Assembly: GCA_012295275.1 (NCBI GenBank) | Contig: CM022672.1 | Span: forward strand, 22,973,476 to 23,037,475 | From: Chrysomallon squamiferum | Taxonomy: Eukaryota > Mollusca > Gastropoda > Neomphalida > Peltospiridae | Reading direction: 5' to 3' | Length of the DNA stretch: 64,000 nt | Part shown: positions 18,190 through 32,174 of the stretch, one piece after another | Numbering within the stretch: position 1 is the first letter of the stretch | Layout: each line of letters begins with the position of its first letter | The notes under the pieces: generated by a model | Told to the model about the DNA's origin: nothing | The model's input: only the letters and a program-made list of their open reading frames with translations | Databases searched by the model: none | Translations under genes and position numbers: made by a program

Positions 18190-20813
18190 ATACTATTAGA
18201 TAAAACTTAGAAAAATGAGTTGCTTTTCTTCAACAACCTGGAACCTTTTAATTAATATCCTAAAAACTGCTGCTGAATGAAAAGGATTCATCATCTGTGT
18301 CAGTTGAAATTTATAACATTATTATCTCAGTCATCACCATTACCTTTATCAGGAACACTGTAACTACCCGTGTGATAATTGATAAACTTATCACCACCAC
18401 ATAATAATTTTATTTTATGTTAAATCATTTTATTTTATTTTATTTTATTTTATTTTATTTTATTTATTTATTTTTTTGTTTTTCAAACTTACAGTACTGG
18501 CAGGAACTTCCCCAGTGAGTCGACTGACAGCGACATTTTCCTCTCACACATCGGCCGCCATTCAGACATGGCTTCTTGCACTTGAGCACTTTGCGTCTGC
18601 AGTAGCGACCTCCGTAGCCAGCTGAACATTTACACTTGTTGGGTCGAACGCAGACACCCTTGCTGCCACAGCTAGGGGTACATATAGCTGAAAACAGTAT
18701 TTGTACACCATTTTTATACTTACATGCATAAAACAATGATATGTATGGTCTTGCATGTAGGTACGTGTGCATGCATGTACATGCAAGGTGTGTATGAGTA
18801 GTACATGTGTGTATTTATGCATGTGCATGTGTACGTATTAGCAAATATATACACTCATGTACCATCTGATATAATGCACACACACTCATACAAATATAAA
18901 TCACTGAAGATATTTTGTATAGCAAGTTATTATTATATGAAAAACGTACAAGGTATTTTGTTTGCAATACAGTATATCTTAAAGAAAAAATACCCGTTAC
19001 ATTTTAAAAGGAATCCATATTGAATTCTAATTTAGAAAAAATCTTACGATTCTGACAACGTGCTCCTTTGTATCCTATAGCACAGTGACATCTGTTAGGA
19101 GCCACACATTCTCCTCCGTTCTGACATTCTGGCTCACATTTCTTTGCCTTGTCTAAAAAAAAAAAAAAAATTCAAATTTAAATTATACATTCTGATGTAA
19201 CAGCTCTTATGGAAACATTATTGTAAATTCATAATTTTATCATAAAAACTGTTAATGTTATAATTCATCATTTTATCAAGAAAACTTAATATTAAAATTC
19301 ATCATTTTATTGTGAAAACTGATAATAATAATAATAACAACAACAACAACAATAAAAAAACAAAACAAAAAACACCACAAAATCCAGAAAAAAAAACAAA
19401 AAATCTTTTTTAACAGTAAATGTATTTTGTATTAAAATCTGAAATGCATATATTTAAAAAATAACCTTTGTTCTTCTTCTTCTTTTTGCAGCAAAGAACA
19501 CCTGACACCTGACCTTCGCGGTAGACGCAGGCTGTCTTGTTTCTGGGGTGGTAAACGTCGATGCGTCCTCGTGACAGACAGGATGTCTGAGAGTGACGAA
19601 GAAATCCACAGCTCTGTCCAATTCCAGCCATTTTACCTTTAGTGCACCTTGTCAAAAAAAAAATATATATACCTTTTGCATTAAGGTGTAATTTACAACA
19701 ACAACAAAAAAAATAATAATTTATAGAAGTAATAAAATGAATTTCTAGGCTTAGATCATCATGAAAGCCTATATCAAATTGGTGAGCATAAAAAATAAAT
19801 AATAATAAATTAATAGATGGGGTGTAGTTACATAATAAATATAAAATAGTGGAATACATAATAATTTTGTTAAAATCAAAATGTTCAGAATAAATAAATA
19901 AATTAATGAAGGTTGACAAGTTCTTCTTTATTCCACATCTTATGAATCAAAACATAAAAGATAAATTATATTTCTTTCTAATTTCAAGATTTATTATGGT
20001 CAGTGTTTAAGATGTACTCTATAAGTCAACGTCAAAATCTTGTCTAGACTGTGGTGTCTAGACTGAAGACCAAGATGTTATCAAAGGTCAAGGCTAAACA
20101 ACATTCAACTTAACGTTATTTAATTCTTACTTTTTACACTTTCCACGGCTGTTAGCAGCATTGTAGGCATAGCAACCTTCCAAGTCGAAGATATCCAGCC
20201 AAGTAACTTCCCTTAGAATTGACCTGTCTCTGGGGTTGCAAACCCTCCAGCCCTTTCGACAGAGTGCCTTGCCATTGCGCACGTGTCCTTTCCATTTGCC
20301 TGAACATGCATGGATGTCACGATGAAGGTGAAGGCCTTCTGTAGTACCATCTTTACAGCCAGATGAATATTCTGTTTGTTAAATGAAAAAAAATAATGAG
20401 TTAAATTAATAAATAATAAATAATAAGATGAGGGTATATGTAACGAAAAAGGTAATGATACCAATATAATGATAATAATAAACACAACAAAATTATTGTT
20501 ATTATTATTATTATTACATCTACTACAACTACTGCTAATATTATCATTATTGTTACAACTATTACTGCTATTTCTACTACTACTACTATCACTACTACTA
20601 CTACTACTACTGTTACTACTGCTGTCACTACTACTATATTTACCACTATTTATAATTATAATCATTACTGTTAATTCCATTGTTATCACTAATATCATAG
20701 CTATTGCTATTGTCACTAATATTGCTATTACTACTTTTACTGATATAAATACTTTTGTTACTATTAATAATAATAATGACAATACAAATAATAACAAAAA
20801 TAATTTATTATTA

Positions 20814-20854
<41 letters not shown>

Positions 20855-22961
20855 GTCATACATTCTAGCAGTCAGAAATATTCTGTTTAAATTATGTAAT
20901 ATAGATCAAATAAAAATACTTTGTTTAAATTATGAAATATATATAAAAAAATAAAAATCTACCAATCAAAAATGCCAACAGGGTGAATCTACAGATACAA
21001 AAAAAAAAAAAAAAAGAAAAAAGAAACAGGTAAATTATCAGTTCTGTCTCACCTGCGACCATCACGTATGAACTGGCCATGTCAATACCTTCCTCGTTAA
21101 TCACCTCACAGGTATACAAGCCTGTGTCTGACTTCCTAGCTAGTGTCACCAACAAGTCTCCTGTAAATATAGTTATTAAATAACAATTACCTGCTGTAAC
21201 AGAGGTTATAGTAATACAAATAATTACAATCATGTAACTGTAATAATAAATTATGATAATGATGAAAATGACAATGATATGATGCTGGTATTAATTATAA
21301 TAACAATAGTAGTACAAATAATATTATAATATATAATAATAATAATATAAAAATAATATAACAATGAAAATAATAATAATAATAACAATAAAGTAATAAT
21401 AATGAATATAATAATAATAATAATAATAATAATATATAATAAAATTTAAATAATATTATCACAATCACAAAGATGATGATAAATATTTAGAACTATACTT
21501 TTCATTATTGAAATTCGAAAACAGGAAAGCACACAATACAAAAACCAATGTATGGCAGTAGTTTTATGATGATGAAAACAGGAATAACACTTGTAATAAA
21601 TGTATAAGCATACATGCATGCGTGTACGTAATACAAATCTGATAATATAAAGAAAACTGGCATTCTGTGTAAATTATCTCAAGCAAAATAAAAAAACAAA
21701 CAAAAAAAAAAAAAAAAATCAACAGCAACAACTGTGTATTAAGAAATAATTCCTTTTTATGTAGGGTCAAGATGTGACCTAGGAACAGAGAGATTTGACC
21801 AACTGGAGTATCAGTCCTTCTGAGTTTATTTCTTGTGCACCACGATCTGTGTATCAAAAACAATGGTGTCTGTTTTCCTGTTCTTGTAAAGGTATAGCTA
21901 ATCTGAGAAAGACTATGTCAATAGAGAGCACTAGCAGATTTTCTTTCTCATTATTTGCATGGTGCTTAACTATATGTATATCGGAAAGGCATAGATTAAA
22001 AATGGGTTATAATTCTTCATCAAAAAAAAAAATAATAATAATAATAAAAATAAAAACTTATTGTGTCAGAAGAGATATGTCAAGAACAGAAACTTTGATT
22101 AATAACATGAAACGTACAAAATATATTTGTATAAAATAAAATAATATATAAAAAAAAAATAACTGAAAAGGTCTTGGGGAAATAATGGGATCTCAGAGGA
22201 GGACTGATCCTGGAGCCTGCCAGTAACTCAAGTAGTTGAAGTCTTCGTTTTGTTTCTCTTACCTGATGACAGTACCGAAATACGTGGATTCTCGCTGTTC
22301 ATCTGGACGCCATCTTTGTACCACTGTACCCGGGGTGGAGGCATCCCGGTTGCCTGACATGTCAGGAGGAAGATGAGGCCAGTGTACACGTGCATCTTCT
22401 CTGGAGGCTTCACCGCTATCCGTGGCCGCTTCACTGGAATTTAGCACACATTAACATCAAATCACACAGAGACAGGGCAGTTCTTAGATGCAGCATAATA
22501 AATTACAGTTAAAAAAAACTAGACACATTTTAAACAAAAGATGATCCGCATCAAATATAAATTTGTATACTGATATACATTTCAATTCTTTTTTTTTCCA
22601 TGTCTGTTCTTATAATATGTCGATACACAGGTATTGGTATATATTTACATCAAGATACAAGTAAATAAGTTTCACTTTTTACTTTGATATGCAAGTAAAT
22701 AATGTTTACATCTAGGTAGAAAATGAAAGATAGTTTAAAGTGAGGTTTAAAAATGTCTTAGATTAATATTCAATACAATACAATTATATCTGGATACAAA
22801 GCAAATTACTATGACAGATAATTATATTTGGATATAAACAGCTTAAACTTTTGGTATGAAATAAGTTGTATAAAAATAACTAAATTAAATCAGAAAGGGG
22901 AATAACTCTGTTTGGTTCGTTAATGACAGTATCTTGCAAAAGGCAATAAAATTAAATGTAC

Positions 22962-23006
<45 letters not shown>

Positions 23007-24664
23007 TACACACATTCACTCTGTGTATGAATTATTATATCTGAGTATCTAAGTATATGAATGTGGTGTGAGTACAATTTATCACTGTTACAACTTCTTT
23101 TTACTTATGACTATAATTATAAAAACGTCAGTCTGTGCAGGTGAGTGAATGTACCAACCTGGCATCTTGCAGCAGAGGATGCCTGTAGCAATGCCTGGCT
23201 GGTACTGACATGCCCGGTGGAAGTGAGCGTCCACACAACAGCTGGCATCAATACGACCACCGCTTATACAGGACGACTGGCCATGGTGAATGTTAGAACA
23301 GCCATGACCCAGTCCGGCAAGATCATCCTGAAATACAGAGACATCATAGAGAAATCTATATTACACACAGAGACATATACAGAAATCTGTATTACACACA
23401 GAGACATATACAGGAATCTATATTACACACAGAGACATATACAGAAATCTATATTACACACAGAGACATCATACATAAATATATATTACACACAGAGACA
23501 TATACAGAAATCTGTATTACACACAGAGACATATACAGAAATCTATATTACACACAGAGACATATACAGAAATCTATATTAGACACAGAGACATATACAG
23601 AAATCTATATTAGACACAGAGACATAAACAGAAATCTATATTAGACAGAGACATATACAGAAATCTATATTAGACACAGAGACATATACAGAAATCTATA
23701 TTAGACACAGAGACATATACAGAAATCTATATTACACACAGAGACATCACATAGAAATCTATATTACACACAGAGACATCACATAGAAATCTGTATTACA
23801 CACAGAGACATCATACAGAAATCTATATTACACACAGAGACATATACAGTAATCTATATTACACACAGAGACATATACAGAAATCTGTATTATACACAGA
23901 GACATATATAGAAAATATATTAGTAAGATCATATATTGTATATACCGAGACATCATATAGAAATCTATATTACACACAGAGACATATACAGTAATAAATC
24001 AGTAAGATCATATATTGTATATTATATAGAAATTATAGAAATATACAAAGAGATACATGAGAGGGAGAGTTCATACAAATATATATCATATATAGGAAGA
24101 TATTTTGTAGTATCTATGTGTAACAGAGACATATACAGAAAATATATTAGTAAGATCATTTATTGTGTATTATATACAAATATACAAAGAGATACATGAG
24201 AGGGAGAGTTCATACAAATATATATCATATATAGAAAGATATTTTGTAGTATCTATGTGTAACAGAGACATATACAGAAAATATATTAGTAAGATCATTT
24301 ATTGTGTATTATATACAAATATACAAAGAGATACATGAGAGGGAGAGTTCATACAAATATATATCATATATAGAAAGATATTTTGTATTATCTATGTGTA
24401 ACAGAGACATATACAGGTCATATATAGTTAACGATCTTAGTAATTTATTTAATGCAAATATACAAAGAAAGACACGAGAGGGAAAGTTCATAAAATTTAT
24501 ATCTTATAGAAAGATACCTCAGAAAATTAAATCAGTAAGATATTATATATTATATACAAATAGAGATAGAGATACATCAGAGAGAAATCATACAGATGTG
24601 TATGTGTGTGTGTGTCTCTCTCTTTCTCCATATCATATAGAGATACTAAATAAAGGTTATACAC

Positions 24665-24698
<34 letters not shown>

Positions 24699-27144
24699 AC
24701 ACATATATATCTATATCTATATCTATCTATCTATATATATAAAACAAAGTAATATAAAAATAATTGTGAATAATTACATATATTATACAAAGATTATAAG
24801 ACACATGGCCATGTGTGTATTATACAGAGATACACCACAAATGATGACCAGTAACTGACAGATAATGAAATAAACAGAAAAACAGAGAGATACAGAAATA
24901 GTATAAAGTACTGATTAATTCTTAATCTCTTTATTACTTTAAATAAGCACTGCAGTGGTCATGATTTTCACTTCCCTTTTATCTATCTTTATCATTTTAA
25001 CAATTACAATAGATTTGATTATAATAGAATTTCCAGGGTTTTGCATCACATCATCACTTGTTCAGTACAATTCATATATTTTCACTGGCGTTCAAAGTTT
25101 TGCCATTAGGCACTGTTACCCTCCAACACTGTGAAGAGGCTGAATGAAACTTCTGTTTGGTTACTGTCATTGTTTTGTTCTTATTATTTCTCAACAGTGT
25201 TTATACCTGTACTAATTTTTCACTTCAGTATGAGTATGACCCAGTATTATTTTAGATTCTATATTAATTTTTTTAATTTAATTTTTTTAATTTTTTTATT
25301 ATAGCTATATTTAGTTGTCTTCTGTAACTTCTATTATTTGAGATTCTATATTAATTTCTTTTCTTATTTTTCTCCTTTTATTTTTATTTTTATAGCTATA
25401 TTTAGGTGTCTTCTGTAAATTGAAAACAAATGAAAAATTGAATTTTATAATATGGTACACTTTATTATAAACTGATATATTATTTTAACAGTAATCTTTG
25501 ACCTGAAATCAAAGCTAGGCCTGCATATCAAAAATATCTACTTAATTCCATTAATGTTATTTTAACATTAATGAAACAGTTACAAAGATCACATAAATTA
25601 TGTTTTTTCGGGTGGGGGTGTTATCCAATACACCTACTGCATGTTATCATCTTGGGGAAAAAAAACCCAGAAAACATTTCCAAAGGTTTCATGAAATAAG
25701 TTGTCAATGAGATCAGATTTCAATCTACCGGACAACACAATTGCTCGCCAATTTTCTCCTCTGTGAGTCTTTCCCCCACACACAAACCCTCCCTTCTCAT
25801 AATTTTCATATCTTTACCAAATCATGTTACCTCGATACCATTCTTCCCTTTTATGCAATAATTTCTCAGATGAACTAAACTCCTGGTGGTAAGGTGTCCA
25901 TTTACCTGTGTCTGTGATGTTTATGTTCACCTGGCATGAAAGATGCACGTGTCCATTGTTTTATCATGGCTGCCATCAGCAGTAAAGTTACCTGGGACGC
26001 TGTCATTTGCCTTCATGCATAATTTAACAGGTGTTGTACTGACTCGAGACTTGCCTGACAAATATGTCTGCACATTTTTAAGATTGCTTTGCATGTTAAA
26101 CCCGTTTTGTCAAACTGTCACAAAGGAGATTGTGACTTTTGTCAAGAAATATATAATATGGAGATTTTAGTAAAAAAAAAAAAAAAAATGTATCATTCAT
26201 ATAATACATGTGATGTTTCGATACTTTTATAATTAACTGTAATAGCGGAAAATATCAAGGTGTATAATATTCAAGATATTATCACGAATTATACTATGGG
26301 ATATTTTATCAAGGAACTTTTTTATAAGAACTGTAATATTGGAGATATTAATTCATTTATCAAGAAGTTTAACATGGCAGATTTTATGATCTCCTCCAAA
26401 TGGTTATTTTATTGCCAAACTTTATTATCAACCAAAGAAAAAGAAATAACATATAACATTTGGAAATACAAAAAATATATATATTTAGACTTTTTATTCC
26501 CAGTCAGAATAGGTTCACTTTAAGTTTAATCCAGTCCTAAGATATATCTTCTTTTTGTAAATTATTACTCTTTTCTTTCCAGAATATTTTTTTTTTTTTT
26601 TTTTTTTTTTTTCATCTTTGTTACACTTTTTATTGTTGTTTCCCTTCTTCTTCCAATAATGAAAATAAAATAAAATACTACTAATAAAAATTAAACGTCA
26701 GTCATCTTAATAAGTTCCCAAATAACTCTTCTTTTTTTTATGAGTACTTCTGAACACTTTCTTTTTAATTTTATTTTTCAGCAAGGTGTAGTCTGCATGT
26801 TTGTAGTTCTATCTTTACTACCTGTTAATCAAAGCCAGTTTTTTTTAGGTGAAAATAGACTGAAAACAAAATGCTCTTGTGTTCAGACCTTTGATGTGTC
26901 ATTTTTACTGGAGATTTAAACCAACATTGTGTACATTTTATGCAAAGGTTAATGAAATGGAATATAAATTGTGGCTTTTTTTTTTTTTTATCTCGATTTC
27001 TAACAACAATAAACATACAAGTCATTTGGTTCTGCAATAAACCAACATAGCTTTTTAGAAAATAATTAAAAGTGTTTCAGGTTTATTGCCTCTGCAAGGG
27101 TTTCATAATGTGTGTCTGTGTGTGCATGCATACAGCTGAACACA

Positions 27145-27178
<34 letters not shown>

Positions 27179-30100
27179 ATTAACAAAATAAGATTTTGCT
27201 TGAATACAGTTTTATATAGTATCAGTTTGAGTTTTTCAAGTATGGCTGTTTATAGTTTTAAATTTAGAAGTATCTTCAAAAGCTGGTTTATATATGCTCT
27301 ATTTTTAAAATGGCTAATGATGTGAAATGTATCTGTTCTAGGTAACTGAAAACATTTTTTTTTTTTAATATATATATACACACACACACACATAAATTTG
27401 GCTATATTTTATTTTCAGATTATTTTCTCTACTCATAAAATATTTTAATCAGTTATGAAAAGGAAATTTTTTTTTGAATAAACAAAATTAGATTCTGCTT
27501 AAACTTTGTTAAAGGAATTAAATATTTTGAAAATGACAAAAAGATAATTTCTATATAAAAAAATACATTTCTGCTCATATATATTAGTCTGGGTCGGGGA
27601 GTTCCCACCCCAATAAGAAAAGATAATTAAAAAAAAAAAAATAGTAATCATAATAAAAATTAAAAAAAAATTAGAAAGTCATAATCTAATTATTTTCTAC
27701 ACACACAACCCACTTTTATTTTTGCTGGACATTTTTTTTTCTTCTTTTTGCTCTTTCATTTATATTCCTCTGTCTACTTGGAAAGAATTTGATGAAAAAT
27801 TTGTTACCAAAGTTAAATTTACCTGCTCAAGGTCATCACGGCATTCGCGACAGCGTCCGCCATCTTGGGCTGCGTTGTACGCATAGCATCCTGCCACTGA
27901 AATAGCCTCCTTCCACTTTATATTTTGTAGATATTCATGGTCGTACCAAGAACACACCCTCCAGCCCGGAGAACAGAGGGAACTGCTGTTTGAAATGTGG
28001 CCTGTCCATCGCCCCATGCAGGCTGCAATACGCTCATGATTTTCCAGCCCATCTCGGGTACCATCAGCACATCCAGATGCTAATAAACAAAAACAAACAA
28101 CAAATAAATAAAGTTATAAAGTAATAATATAATATAATATAATATAATATAATATAATATAATATAATATAATATAATATAATATAATATAATTAATTTA
28201 AATTTAATTTTAAATTTAAATAAAAAAAAAAAAAAGATAAAAATTCAAAATTAATTATAATAAATAAATTTATTAAACTGATAGGATTACTATAAATAGA
28301 AAACAAAATATAACAGCCAAAAATCAAAATACAGTTGCTTTCCATCTTACAAACTTGTGGGCATGTTCAACTTGAAAAGTTGGTTGTTATTACCTATGAA
28401 AATACATATTTTAATACAAGCAGAAAATGAAATAAAATTTTGTATAAAGTTCAAGTGGACTTTCCCTTATCCAAAATTCACTGGAACAAACCATAAATAG
28501 TCCAACATTAACATATACAAATTAAATAAATATATATGTACATATTTTTCATATATGTACAAGTTATTATTTGGCCTTTATTTGTTGTTGTTTTATTTCT
28601 TTTATTTTTCCAGAAAAGAACTGGTTTCAAAGATTTTTGGATTTCAGTTAATAGACTGTTTGACTGTCTGCTCAAGTGAATTTGAAGTTTGTGTCATTTT
28701 CATTTTCTTAATATTTATTGTATGCTGTAGTTAAAATACCAAATCTAAATTTTAAAAATGTTTATAGTTCAAGCCCAATGGAATTGTTTTGAAATTTTTT
28801 GTTTATCGTTTTTTAATAACAACCAAAGCAAAAACGTTTCTGACAAATCTTTTGTACTTTATATAACACAATTATTTACCATTTCAAGATAAATGGGTTA
28901 AGTTAATATCATGTGAAAAAGAAAAAAACATGAATACCACCCCAAAATTTGTCAAACAGAATAAAATCTCTGTATGTCAAAAGTTTTAATTTCAACCATT
29001 TTTTTTTTAATTTTTTTTTTTTACTGAGAAATTTTTAAAATTAACAGGTCACTAGTGTAACTGCATTTTGAAGAAAATAATATTAAAAAAAGAAAGTATG
29101 AAACTGTGGCAGAACAGATAATAGTTTTATCTTCTTCAAATTTCGTATTTTAATGCTGCTCTGTATTCACATTTCCGATGTCAAAATTCTTGGAATGGTT
29201 CCATTTCCTTTATGTCATATCCCAAGATCTTGAGATATTGAAACTGACAGAGAAAAAAGCTTATTATTACTAATCTGAACGATGCCTTTCAAAAGATAAT
29301 CGCCAGAACAAAAGATGAGGAAAATTAAAGAGAGAGTTAAAAAACGATAGAAAGTTTGGAAGTGAGATAAACAGAAAAGTGAAAGAAAATTCCTGAAATG
29401 AGATAAAGAAAAAAAAACCCCAAAAACCACAATGTATGTAACAAGATATCTATTAACTTATTCTGAGCAGTATACATTTTCAGGTGGTGTATGATTGGGC
29501 TGTCAGATTTTAGGACAAACTTCATAACTTTTGAAATTATGCACCATAAAAGATACTTTTTTTTTTTTTTTTTTTTTTTTTGTTTCAGTGACATGTAATT
29601 ATTCATCCTTGGCCAGCTGATAAGCACTGATCCGATAAGAAGTCAATTCATAATGATTTTACTCTCTTACTGAGAACTGGTGGGGTGTAATACAGTACAC
29701 TTGTCAAGTTTTCGCTTTCTCCTTCACCTTCTACTTGTTAATGGCAGGCGAAAATTCATAGCTAATGTTATTCAATATGTCTTTGTGATACAGTTCAGGT
29801 GTAGAATTTAATTATTCTTTTATTTATATTTACTCGCTGACTGTCTCAGTTCTTATTTAATGGCGCCTTACATTTACATTTAATTAAAATCTGGGTTTAA
29901 ATTTGGCTTCTTATGTCTTTGTTCGCCTGATATGAATACGTAATTTTTGAAAGAATGTAAAATAAAAAGAAAAAATATTCCATAAAAAAATAACATTATT
30001 GAATATGTAGTTGATTCTGTTTGTCACTTTATCTTCCAAAACCAGATTCTCTCTTGTTTTTTTCTTTGCATACACATAACAAAACAAAGATAAAGCAAAT

Positions 30101-31242
30101 TCTTTAATCTTGTAAGTTTAATTTTTTTTTTTTTTTTTTAATTTTAAATTTTTATATTTCTTATAATTATGTTTAAGAAAAGGCCTAATGAAGATTTGAA
30201 AATAGAAATTTTTTAATAAGAAAAAAAAAAAAATTCAGGATGACATCAGTGTCAAAGATAAAACTAAGATGAAATGCTGGTCATTATAAAAACAACAAAA
30301 ACAAAACATCAGTAGGACCCATTAGTCCAGATAGTGTGTGTGTGTGTGTGTGTGTGTTTTAAGATGTAGTTCCCAATGGAACTAATATCTTGCAGTTTAA
30401 GGGTGGGTGTCATGCCCATTAGGTAATTTCCCATTCCAAACAGTCCCCGACCAACATAAAGATAAAATGCCACAAAATACTAAACATTTTAATAACCATG
30501 AAGAAAAAATATAATAACAACAATCTATATTATTAAAAATTTGGAAAAATAAAATAAAATAAATATATAAATAGATACATAAATAAACAAATAAATAAAT
30601 AAATAAATAAAAATAAAATTTACATGGCCAAACTTTTCTTGATTAATTTTGTATCAGTGGACTTCTTTTAAGCAATAAACTTTGTTTCGTAAGAAAAACA
30701 CTGAAATACATGACACTAGATCAGGCATTCGGCTTTAGAAAGGGATTTCTGTGAAATGTAAAAAGTTCACAGATTGGAAACGAGACTTTTATAATTCTCC
30801 ACTCTCCACAAATAGAAGCAGTCAGTGTGCATTAATGTAACCATTCTGTAAACCCTGTCTGCAATCTCATCTCCAGTCCAGCATCAGTCACAAACACTTG
30901 TTCAGAAAAGAAACAGTCTTTCATGAATTTTGCCAACGCTGCACAAATTATATCACAAACTCTGCAACACTTAATATAAAATTAGTTTTCGAGTTGTAAA
31001 ACTAACTTTATTTTATTGAAGTTTTTTTTTTTCTCTTTATGTTTTTTTCTTCTTCTTTATTTTTATTTTTTTCTGAGTACATGAGATTGTAATCTACACA
31101 TGAAAAAAAAAAAAATCAGCAAATTACTTCAGAGGTTTGAGATAACATTCATTTTTACAAACGATATTCCATGTGTGATTTTTTTCAACTAAAGGTATAA
31201 AAAGTTGTTCTGTGTGCATGTTATTGGATGGTTCAGGTTTGG

Positions 31243-31289
<47 letters not shown>

Positions 31290-32064
31290 TGTTTGTGTGT
31301 TTTATGAGTCTTGGTATTGATATTTTGGCTGTATGAATGTTGATGTTTGTGTCTGCTTTATGAAAATATATGTATATGTATGTATGTATGTATGTATGTG
31401 TTTAGGTAGGTTAGGATTTTGAATAGTCTTTGTCATATGTATGTCTGATTAGATTCTGCATGAATATATGCAAATGAGTGTATGTGTATGTATATGTCTG
31501 TGTTTGTGTTACATGCACCCAACTCCAACATTTCAAATAATTACATGAAAAGTAACTATGTGTAAGTAATTGTTAGTATGTGTTGATGGTATAGATGTTT
31601 TTTTGGGTGTGACTGTGTGTATGTTTATACGTCTGAGTGATTGATTGATTACTACTACATCCCATTTCTTTCTCTGTTTGCACACAACATCAGGCGCACC
31701 ACCCAAATCAGTCAAAGTTGTGGGTGGTGGTAAAAAAGACACACAACGCTGGTAAGAATAGCCAAGTTTTCTCAGAAAGGAGGTCTGATTCCAGTGATAA
31801 CCTGTGATCACACAGATAAACTAGCATTTACTTTTTACATCATCTGATACAGTTCTTTGAAATGGTGCAGCTGCTTCCAGAGAGAGGTGAATGTGGCTAG
31901 TGGTGTATAATTGTGTGTGTGTGTGTATGTGCATGTATAAATGTGTGTGTATGTATGTATGTATGTATGTATGTATGTATGTATGTATGAATGTATGTAT
32001 GTGTGTATGCATCTATATATATTGCATATGTAACAATGTGTGCATGTAATTATGTATGTAAGTA

Positions 32065-32116
<52 letters not shown>

Positions 32117-32121
32117 AATAT

Positions 32122-32174
<53 letters not shown>

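Larger units (their letters stand above)
23328..27822 (-). other. 4.5 kb intron between modules A1 and B1
   Basis: Apart from the minisatellite and (CA)n/(TA)n tracts (27140-27180, 27366-27392) it contains a tandem duplication at 25251-25435 and no coding exon. The direct phase 0 join of exons 2 and 3 needs no extra exon. Confidence 0.7.

Noticed and set aside
19637-19647. Shorter module B2 exon starting at 19636
   Set aside because: Phase does not match the donor of module A2 (phase 2); the acceptor at 19648-19649 does, and gives homology to module B1.
20213-20954. Asn/Ser-rich and Leu-rich frames near 20.5 kb
   Set aside because: They run through a decayed trinucleotide repeat. The real coding part (20131-20371) is in another minus-strand frame.
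23145-23582. Plus-strand 145-codon frame ending in THRDIY repeats
   Set aside because: Antisense of module B1 exon running into the minisatellite.
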